Assembly: GCA_015501605.1 (NCBI GenBank)
Contig: JADNRZ010000006.1
Span: 186,001 to 250,000, forward strand
Reading direction: 5' to 3'
DNA from: Panaeolus papilionaceus
Taxonomy: Eukaryota; Basidiomycota; Agaricomycetes; Agaricales
Length of the DNA: 64,000 nt
Positions 44,258 through 56,600 of the stretch are shown piece by piece (the stretch's first letter is position 1; the number at the start of each line of letters is the position of its first letter). The notes under the pieces were generated by a model. It searched no databases, was not told the origin of the DNA, and saw only the letters and a list, made by a program, of their open reading frames with translations. A program made the position numbers and the translations under genes.

Positions 44258-46694
44258 ATGCTGCGATACCTAGCATCGGGGTTACGACAGGGCCGGTCAA
44301 CTCCGTCTTGTACTCGACATCGTCTTACAAGCTGTAGGAGCTATCTCATAGATGCATCCCAGTCTCGCAAACCATCTAGAAATTCATGGGCTATCTATTC
44401 CACATGCGCAACCATATTTGCTGGTGCAATCTTCATTTCTTATGATTCGTCAGAATCCTTTAGGCACAGTGTCTTGGCTGCAGTACGATGTTCAAGGGTT
44501 GCCAGTGAGTACCATGGTCTACTGTAGCGTTTGCAAGTGTTCACGCTCTCCATCTAGGCTCAGCAATCTCTAGTGCTATCGACTACAAAATAACCATGCT
44601 GCATAATTACCCTACTCAAGAAGAGGAGGACCGAGCCTTCTCTAGCTGCCATACACAGAGTGCGCATCGTGTTTTGAAGGCATTACTGGCTAATGGAGGT
44701 GGGCACCACTTATTAGCGACCTTCTTGACACTTTGTAATCGACTACAGGCGTTTTCATCAAGATGGGTCAACACATGGCATCTATCATCGTACTTCCGGA
44801 AGAATGGAGGAACACCATGGCTGTTCTTCAAGATAAATGCGAGCCGACTGAGTATGAAGCCTTAGAAGACCTGTTCATGAAGGATATGGGCTACCCAATT
44901 TCGGATATATTTTCAGAATTCGACCCGACGCCTATCGGTGTGGCCAGCTTGGCACAAGTCCATATTGGACGTTATCGAAAGACAGGAGAGTGTGTCGCTG
45001 TTAAGGTGAAGTCCACAGCACAGCTATGCATATCCTTAGATTGACATGCGTCCCAAATGTAGCTCCAACACCCTCATCTTGCAGAATTCTGTCATATAGA
45101 TATGGAGATGGTAGACTTCACATTGGGCACGTTCACATCGTAATCTGATTAGTTACCTGCTAAAGAAGGTTCTCTGATACAGGGTGGATCAAGTACTGGT
45201 TCCCAGAGTTTGAACTTACCTGGCTTGGAGTAATTATTTTGCATCCTGGTATGTTTCTTGCCATGAGTTAACGGATACTTTTAGGAGGAGATGCGGACAA
45301 ATCTGCCAAAAGAAATGGACTTTGTACACGAGTCAAGAAACGCCACGCGGACTGCACAAGAATTCCAAGGCATTCGTACCTCTCTGTATATCCCCAAAGT
45401 AATTCTTGCTACCCAAAGAGTTCTCATTATGGAATATATAAAAGGAGGGAGGGTCGACGACCTAGAATTCCTTGCAAAACAAGAAATTGACCGCAATAAA
45501 GTGGCAATAGAACTCTCCAGAATCTTCAACAGAATGGTATTTCTCCACGGTTGGTTCCATGCAGCAAGTATTGTTATATTCCCCTGAAAAGCGCATTTCG
45601 CTGAATCGTTATTGTAGGATCCCCATCCAGGTTGGTGAATGCCCAGATGCTGTCACCACCAGTCATTGACAACGATTGGATTACACAGGAAACTTGTTGA
45701 TACGATCTGCACCCGTCACTTCAAAGTCGCCTTACAACTTTGAGATCGTCCTTCTTGATCATGGTCTATACTTTGACCTTGATCCTGCCTTACGAGAAAA
45801 TTACAGCAGGTTATGGCTTTCTCTGATTGCAACTGCATCTCCTGATGTCATTCGAGATCGAAGAAGATATGCTGAGCTCGTTGGCAATATTGGCCCAGGT
45901 TTGGTGGGTGGTCTTCTATTAACGACGATGAGAAACCCTCTGAATTGACATCCTGTGCAAAAAGTACCCTGTATTTGAAGCGGCGATCACCGGACGAGTT
46001 GCGCTTGAGGGAAGTTGGGAGGATATCGAGGATTCTAGCTTCCGACGAGCATCGAGCGTGATAGATATGACATCACAAACAGAAGAGGAGAAGGACATGA
46101 TTCGCAACGCTGTTCTTCAGCGTCAGGGCATACTAGTTTCAGTATTTGATGTACTACGACGTATACCCCGGCGAATACTCATGGTATTAAAACTTAACGA
46201 TCTGACTAGGTACGTACATTCTTGAGACATTTGCAAGCATAGACCTTTCTAACACCTAGCATAGGAGCCTTGATCATTCGCTCAAGACCACTCACTCTAA
46301 TGTATATACATATTGTTTCTCCTCTACGAGCACTGACACATGACCACCAGATTCGAATATTTCTCGTCATGGCCAAATATTGCACTGATGCAGTCTGGCA
46401 TGCTGATCGGCACCGGTACTCAAAGGAGTTGCAGAAGCACAGTGTTTTTTTCCTAGTGGTAGCATGCCGGTATTTTGCGACCTGGGTGTGAGTTTGACAG
46501 TACTTTGTATGTTTATAGCGCGCTTGACACTTTACAATAGGTCGTATCGCATTAGTCGGGCCAGGTTGAGTTTTACTGAATGTGTACTGGATTTACGAGG
46601 CCTTGCAGGAAAACACAAGGCCTGGTTGAATGGTTTACGTGCTCGGGGCCTTCAAGGCGCCCATAATGCAGCATATGGTTTAGACCTAGAGTAA
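44258..46694 (+). CDS. ABC1/ADCK family atypical kinase, ADCK1/Mcp2-like
   Basis: Mitochondrial UbiB-type kinase-like protein; the Mcp2/ADCK1 branch is linked to lipid and coenzyme Q homeostasis of the inner membrane. The N-terminus is basic and hydroxylated (RYLASGLRQGRSTPSCTRHR), then a membrane helix (IYSTCATIFAGAIFISY). Family motifs: the KxGQ element in VFIKMGQHMAS, the Ala-rich loop region PIGVASLAQVH, invariant Lys in ECVAVK joined to LQHPHLAEF, the catalytic block GWFHADPHPGNLLIR, and LDHGLYFDL (replaces DFG). The C-terminal exons (YPVFEAAITGRVALEG, VFDVLRRIPRRILMVLKL) fit the ADCK1 branch. About ten introns; the one after DFTLG (45127-45182) begins GC. It ends 30 bp from the convergent PC4 gene. 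A paralogue assignment beyond ADCK1-like is not attempted. Confidence 0.9.
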
Positions 46695-46724
46695 TGTTAT
46701 CTTTATAATTTCTATACTACTACT

Positions 46725-47340
46725 TTATTTTTTGAGCTGACTGAAGAGCTTGTCGATGGTCTCACTTGCGTCCTTCAACTCTTTCCACTATGTAGCCAAA
46801 TATCAGTACTGTTCATGATGCAGCTGAATATCCGTAGAATTACCTGATCCAAACTGAGTGAAATACCCTTCTTACCAGGTTTTTCTTCTCCTTCGGCTCC
46901 ATAATATTCACGGATATCAAGTAGAGCCATACCCTTGAAAGAACGGACAACCGCTCTCTTCTTTTTCCCCAGATCGATGTATTTGTCCCCTTCACCATTG
47001 ACCTTGACCATGCCATCCGAGCCGCTGTCTTGAGGCTCCTGTTTCTATGAAGAGAGACGGTTGGCTAGGTTTTCGAGGGCAATAGTCTGGAAATAAGTAT
47101 AATTACCGATGAAGAAAACTTGGGTTTTTTGATTGGAGCAACTTCTTTTTTCTAATAAAGACGCGTGTCAATAGAGGTTCTGACTCTATTGGCTAGGTAG
47201 CACAGGATAGGTAGGACTCGAAGTCTTACCAATTTACCACTTGATTTCGATTTTGCGACTGGTTTTTCTTCCTCACTGGATTCAGAACCACTGATCTCGG
47301 CTTCCTCTGATTCTGATTCTGAAACCTTTCGCTTTGGCAT
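46725..47340 (-). CDS. SUB1: Transcriptional coactivator PC4/Sub1
   Basis: Single-stranded-DNA-binding coactivator of RNA polymerase II, also linked to polymerase III and genome stability. From the ATG at 47340 the N-terminus is acidic and Ser-rich (SESESEEAEISGSESSEEE), then lysine-rich (VAKSKSSGK, VAPIKKPKF). The PC4 domain follows: GDKYIDLGKKKRAVVRSFKG, ALLDIREYY and KKGISLSLDQ, joined to a last exon WKELKDASETIDKLFSQLKK. These are the beta-strands and C-terminal helix of the family, including aromatic residues that stack on bases. Three or four introns. Two ACGCGT boxes lie just upstream in the promoter shared with TOM1. Convergent with the kinase gene. Confidence 0.93.
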
Positions 47341-47373
47341 GTTTACAAGTTAAAAGTTGTTTTTATGAATGAG

Positions 47374-47403
47374 ACGCGTGTTACGGTTGATTGAAGGACG
47401 CGT
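47374..47403. promoter_or_regulatory. Paired ACGCGT (MCB-like) boxes in SUB1/TOM1 divergent promoter
   Basis: ACGCGT at 47374-47379 and again at 47398-47403, 34 and 58 bp upstream of the SUB1 ATG, in a 288-bp divergent promoter. ACGCGT is the core bound by the MBF cell-cycle factor in yeasts. The same hexamer also occurs inside several genes of this window, so single hits mean little; the pair is only suggestive. Confidence 0.3.
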
Positions 47404-47628
47404 TGTTTGTGTGTGTATTGGCTTAATGGCGCGGTAGATAATTGCGTCAGCATTCATTCTCTGCAAACTTTGCTTTGCTCAGGTTTGATTCAGCAGACGA
47501 ACCTGCCGTCATCCGTTACTGTACTACTCATTCATCTCTCATCAACACAAACAACTTCACATCGTTTGCCTGAAAGCTCAAAGAACTGATAATCTCTTTT
47601 TCATTTTTCCTTGGCTTAGCCGTGGAAA

Positions 47629-50600
47629 ATGAGGATCCAACCAAAATCCAAGAAGGCAATCACCCCGGTAGGTTAATCAGTGTCTTTAGGCAATAATACT
47701 TCAGCTTAACCGATTATTTAGCCAGCCCAGGTTGCCGAGCTAATTACAAAGCTCGCAATTTCTTCTAATGAACAGTTGATTATCGACTTGAAACAAATAG
47801 ATGTGTGGAAATGGCCTCGATCCGACCTCAATGCATGGATCAAGGTTTTGAACAAATTTGATGACATTATGGACCAAATTATTACCGAATACAACGTCGG
47901 GAAATTACAACTCGAGCCCTTCAAGCCAGAGGCAAAGGAACTCCTTTCCGAAATACTTCGATTCGAAAGATTGCTCTTGGAAAATTCGACCAACCGAAAG
48001 ACTTTTAGCTCGTACGACGTAAGCGCTTGTGTTCTTGATCTTATTTGTTCGTCTCATCTTTGAATGTTATTATCAGAGGCTCAACAGCTTGTTGTCGACA
48101 TCGGATCTGGATGTCTTGATATTGGCTCTCAATCTGCTTCTTCGCCCCTCCCAACAATACTCAGCTCAGCCATCTGTTTCTCATGCTCTTAGCATTTCTA
48201 CCACACGACTTCAATCTCTCGCCAAGCGATGGCCTCATCTCCGAGAAAGTGGGGTCGGATTAGCAGAGTTGTCGTCATCGAAAATTCAAGATGAACCCAC
48301 AATTATTCCACCTGAGGCTCGGGAAGTCAATTTCAACTTCTATAGGACTGAGTTGTCTGCCAGCCCAGTCGCAGAAGTAACAGAAGACAACTCCACCACA
48401 TCTGCGAGCCCTTCGAAAGCTGGGGCATCAATTCCCAGTGCTGTGCACATCCATCTCGATGAGCATGAGGTCTCCAATCAACCTGTCATGCAGGTTTTAG
48501 CTGAAGCCACAGAAGCTCACGCTGTACCAGAGAGCGAGAAGTTTGAACTCCTTTGTCGAATTCGCTCGGCGGCTTGCCTTTCTCGGGGGACAAGGCCGAC
48601 ATTGACAAGCTGCTGACCACACGTCTTCTTGCAATCGCTATCTATGGTCACACTCACTCAGAATCTCAAGTCACTTCTGCACTCTTCCTTTACGAACCGG
48701 ACTTGGTCGTACAGATTGCGGAACTTTTGCAAGTCGACCGAGACATCCCTTTTTTGACACAAACAGCTGCAATTGCAGCATTGGATGCCCTTGCGAGGTA
48801 CAAGCATAAGATACAAGAAGTTTTGACAGCGGTCAATGCGGGTGTCAATCATGGTATCCTCATCGCTCTCATGAGGCACGTAGTCACTGAGCTCACAAAA
48901 CCCGACTCGACCCTTCCACATGCATTTGTTGACGCTCTCCTCACTTTCATCACCTATCTCTCATCCCATGCGTCTGGAGGAAACATGATTGTGGGCGCTG
49001 GTTTAATTCCCCTACTTGTCCAGATCATGGAAAATAAGGCTTCCAACCGGCTTCCCGTCGTGTCTAAAACTATGCAATTGGTGGACAACGTCTTGTACAG
49101 CTTTACGAATGCATTTAGCCTGTTTTGTGCTTCACGAGGGGTGGAGGTTCTTGTTGAGCGGATTCAGGTGAACGCATCTCTTCGTGCATTGCGTGTGTTT
49201 TGTTGACATATTGTTTAGCATGAGATTGATCATGATATTGAACAATATTCCATCCCCAATCAGCCATGTGCTATCTCAGCGGCAGGTAAGTTACTTGCGC
49301 CTCGTCTTTTGCGTTTGCTGACTGCCTTAGGTGAACTACCCGTTCAAAGGGTCGCCACTTTGAAGCATATCTTACGGTCTATGCACCGTATGATGCAATC
49401 TTCCGGAGCAGCAGAAGGCCTGCGCGGATTAATTGATACATCGCTTTTGGGTTCCATCAAGAAGATATTGGAATATCGGGGGCTCTTTGGCCCCAACGTA
49501 ATCCCCCTAGGTGAGCACCATCCCTCGTCATGGGCGTCAACTCCTGACGTTGTATAGGTATCAATATCATGTCAACGTTTGTTCACAACGAACCTACATC
49601 CTTGGCTGTCATACAAGAAGCTGGTTTGCCAGAGATCTTTTATCGGGCAATAGAAATTGGAATTGAGCCTGCGATCGAGGTATCGTACATCGCATTATGT
49701 TAACGAACGCAGCTCACAATAATCAGGTTATCCAAGCGATCCCCAATGCCATCGGTGCACTGTGTCTCAATGAAGCTGGCCATACCCAGCTCTTGCGGCG
49801 GCCAAGTATCATCCCTGCAATCTTTGCAATTTTTACCTCAGAGCGCCACCTCAAAGTGTTGATCGATAAAGAGAACGCAGTTATCATCGGAACTGCTATT
49901 GATGAACTCATTCGTCACCATCCATCATTGAAAACCCCCGTTTTCGAGGCTTTAAAGACAACTATGGCTCACATCGAAACAATCGGGAGAGACTATGTCG
50001 CGTCCAACGATATCGTACAATGGTATCAGTTGATGGTTGGTACTTTGCAACCAGGCACCGGGTCCCCTCCTTCTCCCGATGCAGCAGCTACCCCTTCAGA
50101 TGCGATGGCAATTGTTGAAGGTGCAGAGAACACGCAAGAAGACAGTGACGAAGACGACCCGCTTTCAAAAAACCATGATAATTATATCGTTTCTTTCATC
50201 GATATCTTAGGACGAGTTGAGTTCAGCTATCGTTCTTTCTTTGATTAGCGTTGTAACCTCCACCCAGTTTTTAGAAGGCTTCTTCCAACATCCGGCTCAC
50301 TGTCGCGACTTCGTGTTGTCAACGGATGGGCTGCAACGATTTGGTAGGTTGACAGGACTGGCATGCCTGCCCTACGACTTTGCGAATAGCGTTGCCTCGG
50401 ACTCTATGGTGCAAGTGTTGAGGACCATGACAGAGGTTGCTACTGGAGAAACGCTTCTTCATCTCGGAGAACTCGTGAAAGACTCTTTAAGTGAAACAAG
50501 GTTTTTCTGGGAGTCGATTGATGAGGCATCGCGTCTTCTACCATTCGTCGATTTATCATGTGCGTGCTCAGTTTACTATCCCGTAGTCTATTTTTTGACA

Positions 50601-53600
50601 CTTTCGATGTTGCGTAGCCCAACAGGAGCAACTCGCGAATCAGCAATTCAGAAGTCTTGTCACGCTACACATCCGCATTACACTTCTTTCCGACGTGTTT
50701 GCAACGACTGGCCAGTCACAAGGCAGAGCAGCCATTGGCCTTCTGCAAACTCTGATGAGCAACATGCCTCTGAACGTTTTGATTGACTTAGGAAGCCTCC
50801 ATCGGGCTAGTATATGGGAAAATATTGCGATGCATGTCGGTATGACGAAAAAAGGCATTGAAGTTCAAGCTAGCCCAATCCTTTCTCCTGCAGAAGAATC
50901 ATCAGATCCAACTGCCATTGAACTACCTTCGACAGAAAATGATGCAGCGGTTCCTCCCACGAACTCCGTTAATGGATCCCAAACCAACGTCAAAGCTACG
51001 GTAGATAGCCCCAAAAAACATTTGCCTCGGGATTGGAATGCAACATCTTTGAAGCACATCACTCAGGGTTTACCCAACGCACTGGCACCATTCTTTCAAG
51101 GTGAGTTTTCATCTTAGAACCACTTCAGTGTGCTGATACTTGTGCTAGCCATGGTCAAAATGTTCCATGCTCGAAGGAGTCCGGACCCATCTCAACGTAA
51201 ACAAATCACCGAATCGTCCAAAATTTTGGCGGAAATCATGCTCAAACATCTAAACGTCAAAGACTTCGGTAAGACTCTATGGTGTTGTGTTTGGGGAATA
51301 AACAACTAAATTCCAAATAGACGACAAAGCGTCTCTTTACAACTACTACAGTGCCATTTTTAGCTTGTTTAACCTCCTTCTCGTCGATGGCAAGTAAACC
51401 GCTACTTGGTGGCACTTCGCTTGCTAAGATATTTAACTTCACAGAGCGAACTTCGACCATAACTCTTCACACAATCCAGTTATTTGCCTTCTATGAAGCA
51501 GGTGGCTTCCAGGCAATATTCGATATCTGTGCAAATCTTATATCTAAGATTGATGAAATCGTAAAATGCAAAGAGGAGCTGCGTTCTGATAGCCAGAAGA
51601 AGGAACTCATTCAAGCTTATGGTGCGATCAAGGTCGCTTTGCACCTCATCCACCCAATTGTTTCTTCCAAACCTCTGTTTGAATCTGGTCAGACACTGTT
51701 GCTTTCGTCCCGTGAACGACCGGAAGGGGACGCCGATCCCTTTGAGCCTCACAACTTCCTGGTCAAAGTTAGACTCGCTGCCCTGCCTCTCGCGCAACAG
51801 CTGTGGGCCGCCCCTTGGCTCCTTCAAGCCCCACTTTCTGTTAGCAGGTTCGTTGTTCGCACAGTTCTCGAAATCGCGAACGGAGACGGTGAAGAAAGCA
51901 AGGTTGATGGTACATCTGAAACTCAAACACCTCAACCCATGTTTGCCCGCCAACAGCTGCAGCAGCAAGGCCCGGACGAAACTCGGATCCGCACCCTGAC
52001 TGATATGGGGTTCCCTCGATCAGCCGTTGAGCGGGCGCTCCAGAGGGCACATAACAATGTGAACACCGCCACAGAAATTCTACTTGCTCACCCATTCCCA
52101 TTGCCGCCCGACCCCCCTAACGAACCCACTCCAGACATCGACAGCGGTAACGCCGTTGTGTCCACTGTAGAGGAAATGTCTGTAGCAGAGCCATCCACCA
52201 CTGCTGCAGAGCTGCCAGCGGCCGAACCACTCACCGCGGAGCCATTGACTACAGAGTCGTCCATCACAGAGCCCTCGACAACAGAGCCTTCTAATGCAGA
52301 ACAATTGGTTGAAGGACCATCCATGACAGTCATCACCGAAGTATCCGCGACGGAGACACCGGCCCATCCTGCCCAAGAAGACAAACTTGACACTAAACCA
52401 CCTGCGAAGTCTGCCGAGGAGTGGAGAAAGGAATTGAACGACGCCCGGGAATCATTACGTGCCAGCATCAGCAGGCAATCACTGCTGCTAATTGATGAGC
52501 ATCTCTCCCTCTTATTTGACCTTCACGTAGCTTTCACGAGGCCAAGCGAACACCAGAAACAGGCAGTGTGTGATTTGATTGATGATGTCAAATCGTTTTC
52601 TGCTTTTGCATATGACGTCCAGGAGCAGCCTCTCGCCAATCGATGTCGTTTACTTGCTCTGGTCCTCTGCGAAGCTCCTTCATCGCTGGACGCTGACTCC
52701 CGCAATACTCTTTTGGACCACTTGTTAGCCCTTTTACTCTCCAGCATCAATCCAGACCACCCCCCTCGTTGGCTCGCCGCTCATCTTCTCGTTACCGAGG
52801 CATTGTTCACACTATCTGAAGAACCCCGGCAAATTGTCCTTCCAAAGCAAGGGGAACCTGTTGACCAAGAAGCAGTTCCGATTGGGCCCATAAGGATGGA
52901 TGCTAGAAACATTGTGTTCGACTTCTGTCTTCGCTTGTTGGCAGTCGAAGAATTACCAAGCGACGAACTACTCTCTGTTCTCCGATTAATGGTACTGTTG
53001 ACCAGGAATCGGGTGATGGCAGATGATTTCGTAAACCGAGATGGACTCACCCATTTGTTCAGGCGAATTCGGAAAGCACCAGTGTCCGGCGCATCATCCT
53101 ATATTGCAACCATTCTTCGTCACATCGTGGAAGACACCTCAATCATTCAATCAATCATGTCTCAAACCATCAAGCGCTATTTCTCTCAACCCCGGACGAA
53201 AACTGTTGAGGTTAACACATATGTACGAAATTGCAGTGCAATTGCCCTGCGTGATGTGCAACTTTTCATCTCCAGCACCAAATCGTTATGCCAGTTGGAG
53301 CATCCGTACTCTTCGCCTCATATATCACTCCAGCCAACACCCTCCAAAGAAACTGTGACCTCTGTCGCCGACGCCGCGCAGCCTGACATGCAGGTTGATA
53401 CACCTTCTGTCCCCGTAGGCCTGCCCCATAGCGTCCCTACCCCCTCGGTCGACGCGATTGTTCATTTGCTTGTCAGTGAGCTAACAAGTACCATGAAGTA
53501 CATCAATGATAGCACTCAGAAGAACAGCGACCCATCTGTCACATCTGATTCATTAGCTCCACAAATTTCCTCATCGCAGGCAGTTCCTGGCGATGAAACG

Positions 53601-56600
53601 GAGCCTCGCGCTTTGCCCCAGAATGCGACTCTGGCAGCCCAGACGGCCGAGATATCCGACCAACACCAATATGCCACATTCCTCATGCAATGCCTGACCG
53701 AGCTTATGTTCTCGTACGACATATGCAAGATTGCATTCCTATCTTTTTCTTTGAAGAGGCGACCCCAGCAGTCAAGTGTCAAGGAACCTTCGAACAAGTT
53801 TAGAACGGCCACTTTACAGCTACTGCTATCTGATTTCATCACCTACGGGCCGTTGAGCACCTTTTCAGATCGCAAACATCGTATGAAAGGGTCGTTGTGT
53901 AATTGGGCTATGAATGTGATCGGCGCACTTTGCGTTGACACGACCGCCGCTCAGGACTTGAAGGAAGTTACCACAGATCTTGTATTTGTGCGCAAATTTG
54001 TCGTTGAGACGATCAGCCGGGCAATCAAGGACCTCTCCTCGTCCTCAGAAAACGTCGAGGCAAAATATGGTCGACTACTTGCCCTGTCAGACCTCATCCA
54101 TCGTCTTTTGACTGTTCGAGTCAACCCCCCCTCAAGGAAGAGCGCCGACGACGCGCCCACTCACCTAGCTAAAATAATGTTGGAGAAGAACTACGTCGCG
54201 GTCCTAACAACCGCCCTTTCAGAGGTGGACCTCAATTACCCCAATGTGCGGAATCTCGTGGCAGCTATTTTGCGCCCGTTGGAATTTTTGTAAGTCTGAT
54301 GACACTTATTGTCTGCTTTCTGTAACGAATCTGCCTTTCCAGGACTAAAGTTGCCATCAAGATGAGCCGAACACCAAAACAAAAGGATGACGACAAGTCC
54401 GAATCGAGTTCCTCCGATGAATCGGACGATGAAGATGCTGTTATGAGCAACACCAGAGAAGAAACGCCCGATTTGTATCGCAATTCGTCCCTTGGAATGT
54501 ATGCAGGGGTGAGAATTTACCATAAACTTAAGCAGACATAATATCTAATTACTTACAGGAAATGGATGACCGCCATTACGACGAAGACGAAGACATGGAC
54601 GACGAAGAAGACGATCAAGACGTGGAAATGGAGTACGGCGACGAAACCGGAAGTGAAGAGACTTCACAGACCGAATCTGATCAGGATGACAACGACATCG
54701 TCGGTATGTCCCAGGGCTCTGAGGAGGAATGGGACGAAGGCGCCGATGAGGATGAAGATCTGGTGGAAAATGATAATGGGGAGGATGACGAGGAAGACGA
54801 GCATGAAGACGAGCATGAAGAACAAGACGACGAAGACGATGCGGGAGAGGAAGATGAGGATGAGGATGAAGGAGTTTTGTGGGAGGTATGCTTCGCATCC
54901 GTTCCGATACAACTTCGCGAAGTTGACTAATTTTTCACAAGGATATGCAAGAAGATGAGGAAGGGCTAGGTATGAGGCTCGGCGAGCCGGATGACGATGG
55001 GTCGGGAGGTAATTGTGCTCTTTTAAAGGCATGTCACATTGACTTACTCCAGTAAAGTTCCTATTCAAGCCAACCATGAAGAGGAACGAGAGGTTTTGTC
55101 CGACGAAGAGGATTTTATGGGTGATCAACCTAATACCCCCTTCGGCCTCATCAGCACGTTCGGCGATACGTTCGTTAATACTGGTACTCTTCGCGATGGT
55201 GGATTGTTTATTCATCGTCGACATCGGGCTGGTATGTCAGATCAGTCTTGTAGATCCTTCTCTGCGTCTAACGCGTTGAAAGATGGTGAGCAGGGCTTCT
55301 TTGGCAGGTCTCGAAGTCAAGCTTCCGGCCCAGAAGCAACTGTTCATCCCCTTCTCTTGGATATGACCTCAAACAGTCGGAACATGCTTCACGGCCGCGG
55401 CCCTCGTCATTTGTCACGCCTGCTCGGAAACGGTCCAGCAGAATTCCAGCAAACCATTGAACAAATTCTAGATGAGAGCTCTCTGCAGGCACTTGAACGG
55501 CTTATTTCGCATGACGGCGGACCTCCAGAAGGGTTCAGAATTCAAGTCCCTGCTCCATTTTTACAGCAGGCAGGGCGCCTAATTGGTTCCTCTGGACGAG
55601 TAGAGAGGGTTGTACGATCTCCGAGCTACAAACCAGGTCGCGAGTTTGATCCTTTGCTCACTTTGCCAAGGTGGGCAGAGGAAACGAAAATCATTCACGG
55701 TGATTTTGTCGCCGAGCGCGCTGGTAAACTTGCGGCTCATGTGGTTCTCGCCCTACTGCCCTCAGCACTCGAAGCTATAAAGCAGGCAGAACTTGCCGCA
55801 GAGCAAGCGCGTCAAGCAGAAGAGGTTCGCAAAGCAGCAGAGTTGCAAGAGGCTGAAGAGGCTCGCAAAACAGAACAAACTGCCGAAGCAGAGAAGTCTT
55901 TGGACAATGCTGGTACTGGTGTTGCTGGTGAAGTGAACCAGCCTATTACGGAAGATATCGCCGATGCACCTGAAGTTCTGGCACCGAAAGAAAGCTCAGA
56001 TGCAAGTGAAAGTGACGGTCGGGAAATGATAGTCGATTCGGCACCTGTTGACCACGATACAGAGATGGCAGAGCCCCCTGCTTCAAGCCCACTCGAACAA
56101 AATCAGGAAACATCGACGCCTGCTCTCGCCTCTGGAGAAGCGGTTTCATCAACGTCTGCAGCCCCGAACGGATTACCGTTATGATACATGGAAGCCCCGT
56201 CGATATCACGGATACCGGAATTGACCCTACCTTTTTGGAAGCTCTTCCAGACGATATGAGAGAGGAGGTACTGAACCAGCATGTAAGGGATCAGCAAGCA
56301 GCGCGCATGGAGCAACCTCCCGACTCCCAAATCAGCCCAGAATTCTTGGATGCGCTGCCACCTGAAATTCGTGCCGAAATCATTCAGCAGGAGGCAGCTG
56401 AGAGGGCACGTCGCCGACAGGATGATTCAAGCCGTGCCCCTGCGGTTCAAGCCGCAGAGATTGACGCAGCGAGTTTTATTGCGAGTTTGGATCCGACCCT
56501 TCGACAAGCAGTCCTACTCGAACAAGACGAAGGGTTCCTACAAACATTGCCGGCTCACATGATTGCAGAAGCTGGAGCATATCGTGATGAGCTGCATGCA

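Noticed and set aside
44258..46694. ABC1 kinase as a pseudogene because of several apparent in-frame stops
   Set aside because: Every stop falls inside a phase-consistent intron (for example after DPHPG and after NIGPGL), and joined exons reproduce the family motifs.
54545..55224. Antisense open frames opposite the TOM1 acidic tract
   Set aside because: They mirror GA-rich acidic codons as Arg/His/Pro/Leu-rich peptides with no family similarity; shadows of the sense coding strand.
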